DNA of 64,000 nt from CAWJLE01 sp963843645 (lineage in GTDB: Bacteria; Chloroflexota; Anaerolineae; DAOTYC01), in NCBI GenBank assembly GCA_963843645.1, contig CAWJLE010000001.1, forward strand, positions 248,001 to 312,000. The letters are read 5' to 3'. The notes beneath the pieces are model-generated. The model did no database searches. It was not told the origin of the DNA and saw only the letters and a list, made by a program, of their open reading frames with translations. A program made the translations under genes and the position numbers. Shown here one piece after another: positions 16,893 through 25,849 of the stretch. How positions within the stretch are numbered: position 1 is the stretch's first letter; each line of letters starts with the position of its first letter.

Positions 16893-19300
16893 CTACGCTG
16901 CGTAGAGCAGCGCCTGGAGCCGGTGAACCGCGTCGCGCAGGCGCTCGGCGCCGCCGAATAGCTCAGCGATTTCGAGCACGTTGCCGTGCCGCGCGATGGG
17001 CGCGACCTTCAAGACTTCCGGGACGGCGAACTGCGCCGTGCCGTGTTCGGCGTACTTGTCGAGCAATTCGTTCAGAATCTCACGCGCTTCCGGCGCGTAC
17101 TGCTCGAAGAAACCCCTGCCATCCTGGCGCAACGCATCCGCCCGCTCGCGTCGTGACCGCAGCGGCGTGTTGTACGCCAGGTGGCAGAGCAGGTCGAACG
17201 GGTCGGCCTCTTCGAGGTGCGTCGCCGACCGCAGTGCGTCGAAATCGATGCCGTGCTCGTCCAAGCCGGCGGATGATCTCCGCGCGCTGCACGGGGTCCG
17301 CCCAGCCCTGCCGGAGCTCCGTCGCCGACGGGTACAGCGTCCGCACGCGCTCGCCCGCATAGTCCGTGTACTTCACCACCCGAAGCTGCTTGCCGTCCGG
17401 CGCCAGCTCGTACACCAGGTGCCCGATGATTTCGACGGTGCCGTCGTCGACGTAGAACTTCCGCCGATCACGTCCCTCGCCATCGTCCAAAATCGTCGGA
17501 CCCACATCGCTCTCGACGCCGTTTCCACCGGGCTCCTCTTCCGGACTCACCACCGTCTCGCTGCCGGGCACCGCGTTGCCATCATCGTCGATCCTCACCT
17601 CGGTCACGACGGCCGGGTCCCCGTCGAACGCCGGATCGGCGAACAGCCGCGTGGCGGAGCCTGTGTAATCGAGGATGTTGAAGAACAGCTTTCCGTAGTC
17701 GTCGCGGACCCGCGTGCCGCGCCCGATGATCTGCTTGAACTCGACCATCGAGTTGATGACGCCGGCGAGGACGATGTTTTTGCAGGTCGGCACGTCGACG
17801 CCGGTAGTCAGCAGTTTCGACGTCGTCAGGATCGCCGGCGTCCGCGTCTCCAGCTCCTGAAACTGGCTCGAGGTGTCCCCGGCCGATCTGGCCCTCGTCG
17901 GCCGTGACCCGACAGACGTAGTCGGGATGCTGCCGCACGAGATCGAGGTTGCAGTTGTTCAGCGCCCGGCGCATCTCGTCCGCGTGCTCTTGATCGACGC
18001 AGAAGACGATCGTCTTCGCGAACCGGTCGGTTTCGCGCATGAACCCGGCCAGATGCCGAGCGATGGCTTCCGTGCGCGCCCGTAACGCCACGATCCGCTC
18101 GAAGTCCGGCGTGCGGTATTCTTCGTCGGGAATTTCCCGCAAATATCGATCGAGCAGGCCCTTATCGGGGCGCCACCCCGCCGCGTCCCAGTTCGTAATG
18201 ACCCGGTGGACGCGATAGGGCGCGAGGAAGCCGTCCTCGATCCCTTGTCGCAGGCTGTACGTGTAGAGCGGATTCCCAAAATAGGCGTAGGTGTTGCGGT
18301 TGTCGCCGCGAAGCGGCGTCGCCGTCATGCCAAGCTGATACGCCGGCTCGAAGTACTCGAGGATCTCGCGCCAGTTGCTCTCCGCGCGGGCGCTTCCGCG
18401 ATGGCACTCGTCGACGACGATCAGATCGAAGAAATCAGGTGAATAGCGGCGATACAGGCCGGGATGCTGCTCGCTCTCCGCGATGCTCTGGTAGAGCGCG
18501 AAGAACATCTCGCGGGACTTGTTCGCCACGCCGTCCTCGATCTTCCAGCGCGCATCGCCGAATGGTGTAAAGGTCTTATCTTTCGGATCATCGACCAACA
18601 CGTCGCGGTCCGCCAGGTAGAGCATGCGGGGGCGGCGCGCTCCGCCGGTGGGGTTCCAGCCTGCATTCCACAGGCGCCAGCAGATCTGAAAGGCGACGAC
18701 GGTCTTGCCGGTGCCGGTCGCCATCGTCAACAACAAGCGGCGCTTGCCCTGCAGGATGGCCTGAATCGAGCGGTTGATGGCGATTTCCTGGTAGTAGCGA
18801 GGCACCCTGTCGCCGCGATAGCCGGGAGCCACGAGTTTCTGGGCGACTGGATCGCCGATCTGCTGCGCCGCGCGATAGCGCGACCAAAGCTCGTCTGGGG
18901 ATGGAAACGTCACGAGGCAAGATTCTTCGCCCGTCGCGAAATCGAACTCCACGATTTCGCGTCCGTTCGTCGCGTAGGCGAACTGCAGGCCGAGGATCGC
19001 CGCGTAGTCTTTCGCCTGCTGCAAGCCCGCACCGGCGGACTTGTCATCGGCCTTTGCTTCGACCACCGCAATCGTCAGGTCGCGCGTGTAGCGCAGGAGG
19101 TAGTCGGCCCGCTTCGGCGGCTTGCGCCGCACCGTATCGCCGATCACGACGATTCGGCCGTCCGTAAAGGTGCGCTGCTCGGTGAAGGAGTGCGGCTCGT
19201 GGTCCCAGCCTGCCCGGATCAGGAGTGGCAGAACGTACTTGCGGCAAGTGTCAGCCTCGGTGCTCACTTCACCCCTCGCGCTACTTGCAACGATGCCCAT
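16893..19300 (-). CDS. hsdR: Type I restriction enzyme translocase/endonuclease subunit (frameshifted)
   Basis: About 800 residues. The N-terminal nuclease domain has RADYLLRYTRDLTIAVVEAKADDK (D...ExK). The SF2 translocase has TMATGTGKTVVAF (motif I), VVDECHRG (DECH box), MTATPLRGD (motif III) and, after a shift near 17880, EFKQIIGRGTRVRDD (motif VI). A second shift near 17265 leads to the C-terminal coupling domain ending LLYAA. The start is set at MGIVASSARGEVSTEAD (19300), not the upstream in-frame ATG. It is the first gene of the hsdR-hsdM-hsdS group; 37 bases separate it from hsdM. Confidence 0.9.
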
Positions 19301-19629
19301 TCGCCAACTGGGTGACCGACCGGAGGTGGTTCTCGTGTGTGACACTTAGATTATATGCGAAGAGAGCGATACCGACAAACGACCTACAACGTTCCGGACT
19401 CTCGCCCCGTGGGCTGATTTGACCTAAAATCATTGTTGGCATATACTTTACCTATTGCCTTTGTTACGAATTGGTGCAATCGTGAGCTTCGCCGTTTCGC
19501 GGTCTCCCAGCTTAACATTCTTCGTCTTGCCTCTTCACGCTTGCACGAAAACAATCCCCTCAAGCCGGGTCGGAACCCCGTCGTCGCCCGCTCGTGCGCG
19601 GCCGGCGGCCTGACCCAAAGGAGCCCAAA
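19301..19629. other. Divergent intergenic region between hsdR and the protease gene
   Basis: About 330 bases without a gene. It must hold promoters for both hsdR (minus) and the protease (plus). The 3' end has AAAGGAG at 19615-19621, the ribosome site for the GTG start at 19630. AT-rich patches near 19350 and 19440 are compatible with promoters but no clear -35/-10 pair was found. Confidence 0.45.
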
Positions 19630-21630
19630 GTGCGGTCACGGATCGTTGCCGTTGTGCTGGTCGCAGCAATTGCCGTAAGCGGATTGGCCTCATGGGCCGG
19701 CGCGGTGGAGGCGTCGCAGCCTCCCGGCGCCCAGCAGAGCTCAATCGACGGGAACAACGATGGAACCACGGTTTTCAGCAGCATTGCTGGAGATGCGGAC
19801 GACGTTGCCGCTGCCACGCGCATGGAAACGGTCTTGCGCGACACTTCGATCCCCGAGCGCGACCCGGTCGACCTCGCGATCCGGCTGGGGAAGATTCCGG
19901 CCACGACGCTGCGCGTGGCCCGCAACACGCCGCTCGACTATCACGTGGGCTCCCAGGAGGCGTTCTACGTTGCCGATGAGGCGCAGCGCAGCTACTTCCA
20001 GGCGACGGCCACACTGCGGTACGCCACCGCCCACGTCTACATGTGGGTGCAGAACGGCTACCAGGTATCCGACGCCGACCTCAAGCGTTCCGCCGACCGC
20101 TTCGAGAATCAGACGTATCCGACCGATGTCCGCTACTTCGGCAATGAATGGAGCCCCGGCGTGGACGGCGACCTGCACGTCAATATCTTCAACGGCCACG
20201 TACCGGGCGTCGGCGGGTACTACTCGAGCTCGGACGAGTTCACGAAGGCGGTGAACCAGTACAGCAACGAGCGGGAGCTGTTCTACATCAATCTCGACAA
20301 TGCGCGGCCGGGCACCGACCTCTACGACGGCATCCTGGCGCACGAATTTCAGCACATGATCCATTGGAACCAGGACCGCAACGAGCCGACCTGGGTCAAC
20401 GAGGGCCTCTCCGAGCTGGCGGCCCAGCTGAACGGCTTCAACAACAATCTCGCGTCCGTCAGCACCTTCGTCAATCACCCGGATACGCAGCTGACGGATT
20501 GGGCCGACGAGCCCAGCGCCGCGGCGGCCAACTACGGTGCGGCCCACTCGTTCATGAACTACCTGCTCAAGCGTTTCGGCGCCGATCTGATCCACGCGCT
20601 CGTGGCCGACAAAGACAACAGCATGGCTTCGATGACCAAGCTGAACGACATTCTCCGCGAAGAGGCCTGCGGCGTCACCGCCGACGACGTCTTCGCCGAT
20701 TGGGTGGTCTCTAACTTCACCGGGGCGCCAAGCTCTGATGGGCGTTACGGCGTGCGGCTGACGAACGCCACACCGGCCATCGCACAGAAGTACGACGCCT
20801 ATCCGGTCGACTGGAGCTCGACGGTCCACCAGTACGGCACGGACTACATCGACCTGCGGGGCAGCGGCGATCTGGAGATCGATTTCCAGGGGGCGTCGAC
20901 GGCCAGGCTCACGAACAGCCGGCCCCACAGCGGCAAGTACGAGTGGTGGAGCAATCGCGGCGACAACAGCGACATGACGCTGACCCACGCGTTCGACCTG
21001 ACCGGCCTGCAGCACGCCTCGCTCGATTTCTGGACGTGGTACGACATCGAAAAAGGCTGGGACTTCGCCTACGTGGCCGTGTCGGCGGACGGCGGTACCA
21101 CATGGAGCACGCTGAAGGGCGCGCACTGCGCGAGCGCCAGCACGACCGGCAACGGCGTGGACTGGACCTTCACCGACGTCAGCGGCGGCACGGGAGACAA
21201 TCCCCAGCCGACCTGGGTACAGGAACACATGGACCTGACGCCGTGGGCCGGCAAGAAGATCCTCCTGCGCTTCGAGTACGTGACTGACGATTCGGTCGAC
21301 CACGCCGGGTTTGCCGTGGACGACATCCGCATTCCGGAGCTGAATTTCTTCGACGACGCTGAGTCCGACGCCGGTTGGGACGCCCATGGGTTCGTCCGCT
21401 CCGACAACGTCGTGCCGCAGCGCTACATCGTCCAGCTCATCGAGTACGGTCCGCAGGTTTCCGTGCAGCGCTACGATTTCCCATCGGCGCAGCCGATCGT
21501 TCTCCGCGGGCTGGGACGGGACGTCCGGCGGGCGGTGCTGGCCATTTCGGCGGTCGCGCCGTCCACGACGGAAGCCGCGCCCTACCACCTCACGATCACG
21601 CCTCTCGACGCAGTCGCCGCCGGCCGGTAG
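19630..21630 (+). CDS. Secreted M6-like (immune inhibitor A type) metalloprotease
   Basis: 666 residues from the GTG at 19630, which has AAAGGAG eight bases upstream and begins a clean signal peptide (RSRIVAVVLVAAIAVSGLA); the upstream ATG at 19594 would add a charged leader. The catalytic region has AHEFQHMIHW (HExxH) followed by WVNEGLSELAAQL, where the Glu is the likely third zinc ligand. The C-terminal third has two MAM/jelly-roll-like segments (LDFWTWYDIEKGWDFAYVAV; KILLRFEYVTDD...GFAVDDIRI) as in immune inhibitor A proteins. It probably degrades extracellular protein. The frame is intact, with a strong terminator downstream. Confidence 0.85.
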   Translation: MRSRIVAVVLVAAIAVSGLASWAGAVEASQPPGAQQSSIDGNNDGTTVFSSIAGDADDVAAATRMETVLRDTSIPERDPVDLAIRLGKIPATTLRVARNTPLDYHVGSQEAFYVADEAQRSYFQATATLRYATAHVYMWVQNGYQVSDADLKRSADRFENQTYPTDVRYFGNEWSPGVDGDLHVNIFNGHVPGVGGYYSSSDEFTKAVNQYSNERELFYINLDNARPGTDLYDGILAHEFQHMIHWNQDRNEPTWVNEGLSELAAQLNGFNNNLASVSTFVNHPDTQLTDWADEPSAAAANYGAAHSFMNYLLKRFGADLIHALVADKDNSMASMTKLNDILREEACGVTADDVFADWVVSNFTGAPSSDGRYGVRLTNATPAIAQKYDAYPVDWSSTVHQYGTDYIDLRGSGDLEIDFQGASTARLTNSRPHSGKYEWWSNRGDNSDMTLTHAFDLTGLQHASLDFWTWYDIEKGWDFAYVAVSADGGTTWSTLKGAHCASASTTGNGVDWTFTDVSGGTGDNPQPTWVQEHMDLTPWAGKKILLRFEYVTDDSVDHAGFAVDDIRIPELNFFDDAESDAGWDAHGFVRSDNVVPQRYIVQLIEYGPQVSVQRYDFPSAQPIVLRGLGRDVRRAVLAISAVAPSTTEAAPYHLTITPLDAVAAGR

Positions 21631-21660
21631 CGGCGGGCGCCAACTCTCGGCGAGAACAAG

Positions 21661-21698
21661 AAGGCCGCCGACCCGATCGATCGGGTCGGCGGCCTTTT
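21661..21698 (+). terminator. Rho-independent terminator after the protease gene
   Basis: A long perfect stem AAGGCCGCCGACCCGATC and its complement around a minimal loop ends in TTTT at 21695-21698, 30 bases after the protease stop. Confidence 0.85.
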
Positions 21699-21730
21699 GG
21701 TGTGCGCGCAAATGGGCGAGACGGCGTCCC

Positions 21731-21823
21731 GGACCTCTCTCCCGCCCCTCCCCTGAGAAGGGAGAGGAGAACAGCAACGACGTTCTCCTCTCCCTTCTCA
21801 GGGGAGAGGCGGGAGAGAGGTCC
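21731..21823. repeat. Long hairpin repeat, CTCTCCC family, copy 1
   Basis: The arms begin GGACCTCTCTCCCGCC and run about 40 bases to GAGGAGAAC; the right arm is the near-exact reverse complement. The loop is short. It shares its core with 27558-27723 and 38326-38434. Confidence 0.85.
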
Positions 21824-21911
21824 GTCCGCGGGAGGGTGAGGGTGGCGCCTCGCTCAGGATTCTGCATGCACCAACCACGGAAAACGCTGGACTTTGCCCC
21901 GTCCGTTGGTG

Positions 21912-21927
21912 TATACTCCCGAGTATA
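21912..21927 (+). promoter_or_regulatory. 16-bp palindrome upstream of the dehydratase gene
   Basis: TATACTCCCGAGTATA is a perfect inverted repeat with a two-base centre, 28 bases before the start codon. It contains a TATA-type element and could be an operator overlapping the promoter. No regulator can be named. Confidence 0.4.
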
Positions 21928-21955
21928 AACCGAACGATCAGGGGGCGAGTGGACC

Positions 21956-22921
21956 ATGAGCGAACAACCCACCATCGACGACATCCGGCAGGCGGCAGAG
22001 CGCATCCGGCCCTTCGCGCATCGCACACCGGTGCTGACCAGCGAGAGCCTGAACGCCATCCTCGGCGCACAGCTGTTCTTGAAGTGCGAGAACTTCCAGA
22101 AGTCCGGCGCGTTCAAGTTCCGCGGGGCGACCAATGCGGTCCTCTCGCTGACCGACGCGGAGACGGCGCACGGCGTCGGCACCCACTCCTCGGGCAACCA
22201 CGCGGCGGCGCTGGCCCTAGCGGCACGGGCGCGCGGCATCCCCGCCTACATCGTCATGCCCAAGAACGCGCCGCAGGTAAAGAAGGCGGCCGTGGCCGGC
22301 TACGGCGGCCGGATCACCTTCTGCGAGCCCACGCTGGAAGCCCGCGAGTCCACCCTGCGCGAAATTGTCGAGCGGACCGGCGCCACGGTCGTGCACCCGT
22401 TCAACGACCCCCGCATCATCGCCGGCGCCGGCACGGCCGCGCTGGAGCTGCTGGCGGACGTCCCGGAGCTCGACGCGGTGATCGCGCCGGTCGGGGGCGG
22501 CGGCCTGATGAGCGGCACGGCCCTGTGCGTGACCTCCCTGTCGCCCAAAACTCGCGTCATCGGCGCGGAACCGGAAGGGGCCGACGATGCGTATCGTTCC
22601 ATGAGGGAAGGACACATCGTGCCCTCCGTTCGGCCCAACACGATCGCCGACGGTCTGCTGACTTCGCTGGGCGACCTGACCTTTCCGATTCTGCGCTCCA
22701 GGGTGGACGAGATCGCCACCGCGAGCGATGCCGCCATCGTGCGCGCCATGCGGGACGTGTGGGAGCGCATGAAGATCGTCATCGAGCCGTCCTCGGCCGT
22801 GACGCTGGCGATCCTGTTGGAACACAAAATCGATCTGACCGGGCAGCGGGTCGGCGTGATCCTCTCCGGGGGCAACGTCGATCTGGATCGACTGCCGTGG
22901 AACGCGGCGCCTGGTGCGTGA
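21956..22921 (+). CDS. PLP-dependent threonine/serine dehydratase (serine racemase-like)
   Basis: A 321-residue fold-type II PLP enzyme. The Schiff-base lysine is in SGAFKFRGA, the substrate loop is SSGNHAAALA and the phosphate-binding glycine loop is PVGGGGLMSG. LSGGNVD comes near the C-terminus. It lacks the C-terminal ACT regulatory domain of biosynthetic IlvA, so it is of the short catabolic dehydratase / serine racemase type, which deaminates Thr or Ser to a 2-oxoacid. It stands alone on the plus strand. Confidence 0.88.
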   Translation: MSEQPTIDDIRQAAERIRPFAHRTPVLTSESLNAILGAQLFLKCENFQKSGAFKFRGATNAVLSLTDAETAHGVGTHSSGNHAAALALAARARGIPAYIVMPKNAPQVKKAAVAGYGGRITFCEPTLEARESTLREIVERTGATVVHPFNDPRIIAGAGTAALELLADVPELDAVIAPVGGGGLMSGTALCVTSLSPKTRVIGAEPEGADDAYRSMREGHIVPSVRPNTIADGLLTSLGDLTFPILRSRVDEIATASDAAIVRAMRDVWERMKIVIEPSSAVTLAILLEHKIDLTGQRVGVILSGGNVDLDRLPWNAAPGA

Positions 22922-23010
22922 GACGTGATGCGAGTGGGCAGGCCGCCGTTATCACGGATGACGTATTACGCATGACGCGTTACGGTTTACGCATTACGTT
23001 TTACTCAAGG
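22922..23010. repeat. Repeat of the GCATGACGCGTTACG type
   Basis: A run of short related words (ACGGATGACGTATTACGC, ATGACGCGTTACGG, TTACGCATTACG) fills the gap before the SIMPL gene. Similar words recur at 53793-53922. Confidence 0.6.
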
Positions 23011-23015
23011 AGGCC

Positions 23016-23804
23016 ATGATGACGAATCGATCCCATTGGCTCATTTCGCTGTTATCGCTGGCCCTGGCGTTTGTCGTCGTGGCGTGGTTCGCGTCCGCGC
23101 AGAGCCAGGCGCAGACGCCGACCGCACAGGGTACTCCGGCGGCGACTGCGGGGGCTTCGTCGCCGATCCGGACGATCACCGTCGTGGGCAACGGCATGGT
23201 GAAGGCCCAGCCAGACATCGCCCGCGTCACGGTGGGCGTGGAGACGACGGCGCCGGCGGCGCAGCAGGCCAGCGAGCAGGCACGCACGAACATGCAGCAG
23301 GTGCTCGCGACGCTGAAGCAGCAGGGCATCGCCGACAAGGACATTCAGACTTCGGGCTACAATATCTACGTCGAGCAGCCGCCGCGTCCGGTGAATGCCA
23401 CCGGGACGCCGGCCGAGTCGAAGCCGATCTACCACGTCAGCAACGAGGTACTGGTCACCGTCCGTGACCTGGCGAAGGTCGGGTCGTTGCTCGATGCGGT
23501 GGTCGCCAGCGGCGCCAACAACATCTACGGCGTGAGCTTCGACGTCGCCGACCGGACCCCGTTCCAGTCGCAGGCCCGCCAGATGGCGGTATCGGACGCG
23601 CAGAGCCACGCCACGGAGCTGGTGAAGGCCGCCGGCGTCCAGCTGGGCGACGTGATCAGCATCAGCGAGATCGTCGGCAACACGAACGTTGCGCCTACTT
23701 TCCGGCTGGCGGCCGCTCCGTCGTCCGGCGGAGGGCCCACGCCGATCCAGGCCGGCGAGCTGGAGGTCTCGGAGCAGGTGCAGATCGTGTACGCCATTCG
23801 ATGA
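23016..23804 (+). CDS. Secreted SIMPL-domain (DUF541) protein
   Basis: 262 residues with a signal peptide (MMTNRSHW then a hydrophobic core to FASAQSQA), a Thr/Ala-rich spacer, then the SIMPL domain: ITVVGNGMVKAQPDIARVTV, a repeated Q/A-rich helix, DIQTSGYNIY, and the terminal strand EVSEQVQIVYAIR. SIMPL proteins are periplasmic or surface oligomers linked to stress protection in some bacteria; the job here is unknown. AAGGAGG sits just before the start. Confidence 0.85.
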   Translation: MMTNRSHWLISLLSLALAFVVVAWFASAQSQAQTPTAQGTPAATAGASSPIRTITVVGNGMVKAQPDIARVTVGVETTAPAAQQASEQARTNMQQVLATLKQQGIADKDIQTSGYNIYVEQPPRPVNATGTPAESKPIYHVSNEVLVTVRDLAKVGSLLDAVVASGANNIYGVSFDVADRTPFQSQARQMAVSDAQSHATELVKAAGVQLGDVISISEIVGNTNVAPTFRLAAAPSSGGGPTPIQAGELEVSEQVQIVYAIR

Positions 23805-23815
23805 GAGGACCTGAA

Positions 23816-23960
23816 ACCGCGGATGGACGCGGAGGGGACCAGGAGACAGGGAACCGCAGATGAACGCGGATGAACACAGATAGAGACAGATAGAGACGAC
23901 AAAAGACAAGAAGCGTCCGACCGTTTGGGCGAGACGGCGCCCGCGACGAGTGTCATTCTG
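23816..23960. repeat. Left arm of the large inverted repeat around the IS110 element
   Basis: This segment (ACCGCAGATGAACGCGG, then AGACAAGAAGCGTCC, GGGCGAGACGGCGCCCGCG, GTGTCATTCTGAG) is mirrored on the other side of the insertion element at about 25696-25915. Before the insertion the two arms would have faced each other across the 23961-24050 palindrome. Confidence 0.75.
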
Positions 23961-24050
23961 AGGAGCGCCGTTCAGCGACGAGGAATCTCGCGCGCGAAAT
24001 ACGTTGTCGTCAATCGCGCGCGAGATTCCTCGTCGCTGAACGGCGCTCCT
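23961..24050. repeat. GCGCGCGAG-family palindrome abutting the IS110 element
   Basis: The left arm starts AGGAGCGCCGTTCAGCG and the right arm ends CGCTGAACGGCGCTCCT; each arm is about 37 bases around a short loop. The right end meets the IS110 element. A longer relative is at 51331-51559. Confidence 0.88.
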
Positions 24051-24051
24051 A

Positions 24052-25425
24052 CTAAGAAACAAGAGGTACGTCGATCGGTACCACGCGCATACCCACGGCG
24101 CTGGCCTTGCGTTCTAAGTTGCGAATGGTGCGGGCCCGGTGTTTGCGGTCGTAGTCGTCTGGGCCCGGATCCTTGTAGGGCACGTGATCCTTGAGCAGTT
24201 TGTAAAAGATGCGGGCCAATTTGTGCGCCGTGGCAGTGATGGCTTCGGCGGCACCAACGCGGGCGCGCCAGCGGCGGTAACAGGCCCCGATCGACGACTG
24301 GCTGCGGCTCACACTCTGCGCGGCCAGGCGGAAGGCCTGATTGGCCCGGTTGTCGGTCTTCTTGGTGCCCGTATGGAGGACCTGGCCGGCCGATTTCTCC
24401 GGACACGGCGCCAGGCCGAGCCAGGACGTGAAGTGTTTGGCCGTCTCCCATTTGGTCAGGTCGACCCCCACTTCGGAGATGATCGTGTGGACGGTTAAGG
24501 CCCCCAGGCCATCAATGGCCGTCAGGTCCACGCCGGTCAGCTGATACAGGTGGCCCGACAGATCAAAGTGAGCTTGGTTTTTGCGCCGTTTGGTCGTTCG
24601 GGCCGCTGGGGGCGGGCAGTTGGCGCCCGGCGTGGCCGGTGGCAGTTGGGCGTACACGGCCTCCAGTTGCGCATCACACTCCTGGAGTTGGCCCTGGAAG
24701 AAATCGTATTGCGCCACAGCTTGCTGCAGGACGAACACCTGCTCGGACTGGTAGGTGCCGGCCAGCGCCAGGGCGAACTCCGCCTCGCTCTTGGCACACT
24801 TCGGGTCACGCAACTGCGCCAAGCGGCCGGGCTCGTGCTCGCCCGCCAGGATGGCCCGGATGATGCGCTGCCCGGTCAGGCCCGTGATGTCCGACACGAC
24901 CTCGCTCAGTTTGACGTTCATCACTTGCAACGCTTTCTGCATGTGCTGAATATGGCTCGCCTGCGACTTGATAAGGCTCTCGCGCTGGCGCGCCAGGGTC
25001 CGCAACGCACAGATCTCGGCCGGTGGCTGAAACGAGGCCCGCAACAAGCCGTGACTGTGCAGTTGCTGCAACCACTCGCAATCCGATACATCCGACTTGC
25101 GCCCCGGCACGTTCTTGAGGTGGCGGGCATTGACCAGATAGACTTCGAAGCCACGCGCTTCCAGGATGTTGTACACCGCGATCCAATACACGCCCGTCGA
25201 TTCCATCGCCACGGTTTTGATCCCACATTGGGCCAGCCAATCGGCTAACTCATGCAGGCTGGCCGTATACGTACGAAACACCCGAATCGGCTGGTCGGTC
25301 CGGTCCCCTGGCACACAGGCGTAGATCTCGCTGGCGCCGATATCTAGCCCGGCGGCATCGAGATTCAACTGTTCCAACACGGGGGCGGGCGCCACGCGGG
25401 GGCGACGACTGGTCTTCTGACTCAT
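24052..25425 (-). CDS. IS110-family transposase (DEDD recombinase)
   Basis: 457 residues, intact. The N-terminal RuvC-like domain has LDIGASE (Asp), TVAMESTGVYW (Glu) and KSDVSDCEWLQQL (Asp pair). A coiled middle follows, then the C-terminal transposase domain AIDGLGALTVHTIISEVG ... FTSWLGLAPCPEKS ... TDNRANQAFRLAAQSVSRSQS, which holds the usual Ser-rich catalytic stretch. The start ATG at 25425 has AGAGGTGAG just upstream. The intact frame, set among many broken genes, suggests recent activity or chance. Confidence 0.92.
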   Translation of the reverse strand: MSQKTSRRPRVAPAPVLEQLNLDAAGLDIGASEIYACVPGDRTDQPIRVFRTYTASLHELADWLAQCGIKTVAMESTGVYWIAVYNILEARGFEVYLVNARHLKNVPGRKSDVSDCEWLQQLHSHGLLRASFQPPAEICALRTLARQRESLIKSQASHIQHMQKALQVMNVKLSEVVSDITGLTGQRIIRAILAGEHEPGRLAQLRDPKCAKSEAEFALALAGTYQSEQVFVLQQAVAQYDFFQGQLQECDAQLEAVYAQLPPATPGANCPPPAARTTKRRKNQAHFDLSGHLYQLTGVDLTAIDGLGALTVHTIISEVGVDLTKWETAKHFTSWLGLAPCPEKSAGQVLHTGTKKTDNRANQAFRLAAQSVSRSQSSIGACYRRWRARVGAAEAITATAHKLARIFYKLLKDHVPYKDPGPDDYDRKHRARTIRNLERKASAVGMRVVPIDVPLVS

Positions 25426-25693
25426 GGACTCACCTCTACTCTGGGTTAAATATCTCGCTGCACAGAGTCCAGACCCGACTATCTCGTACGAACTCGGAAT
25501 GCTACTAACCGGGGTCTATGCCACCAATCAATGAGTCACTAATAGTCGGAACCAAGCTCAGAGACGGGCTCGTGCGCACCAATGAGGCGCCGGTCTTAAC
25601 TGTCTGAACTCGCCCCCCATTATACACATACACCTCACCGCCGGCGAGTCTGTTTCTTGCCCAATCAGTGGTCCGCCGCGGACCATATTGCAG
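25426..25693 (-). ncRNA. Non-coding end of the IS110 element, candidate bridge RNA
   Basis: About 268 bases before the transposase start have no open frame. Members of the IS110 group make a structured bridge RNA from this position, whose two loops pair with the donor and target DNA. Local stems are visible (for example GGTCCGCGGCGGACC near 25669-25683). Exact ends and loops are not determined. The assignment rests on element type and position. Confidence 0.5.
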
Positions 25694-25702
25694 CTCAGAA
25701 TG

Positions 25703-25834
25703 ACACTCGCCGCCGGCGCCGTCTCGCCCAAAAGGACGGACGCTTCACACTCGTCGCGGGCGCCGTCTCGCCCAAGAGGACGGACGCCTCACACTCCTCG
25801 CGGGCGCCGTCTCGCCCACAAGGACGGACGCTTC
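25703..25834 (+). repeat. Three tandem 44-base repeats beside the IS110 element
   Basis: Copies start at 25703, 25747 and 25791, each beginning ACACTC and containing GGCGCCGTCTCGCCCA and GGACGGACGC, with a few differences. There are no spacers between them. A single copy of the same unit lies inverted at the left flank (about 23915-23953). Confidence 0.88.
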
Positions 25835-25849
25835 TTGTCTTATCTGTCT

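Larger units (their letters stand above)
24051..25695 (-). mobile_element. IS110-family insertion sequence, apparently complete
   Basis: The edges are inferred by removing the element: joining ...GGCGCTCCT (24050) to CAGAATGACACTC (25696 on) rebuilds the exact mirror of the left flank at 23945-23970. The dinucleotide CT is present at both joints (24049-24050 and 25694-25695), as expected for the two-base core used by IS110-type recombinases, with no target-site duplication. The element is about 1.65 kb: one transposase gene, almost no sequence after its stop, and a 270-base non-coding end before its start. Confidence 0.85.

Noticed and set aside
19741..22239. 832-residue minus-strand gene
   Set aside because: It is antisense to the protease and dehydratase genes and runs through a terminator and a repeat hairpin; the protein is Arg/Val-rich shadow sequence.
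25703..25834. Possible CRISPR array
   Set aside because: The three 44-base units touch each other with no spacers, and no cas genes are near.
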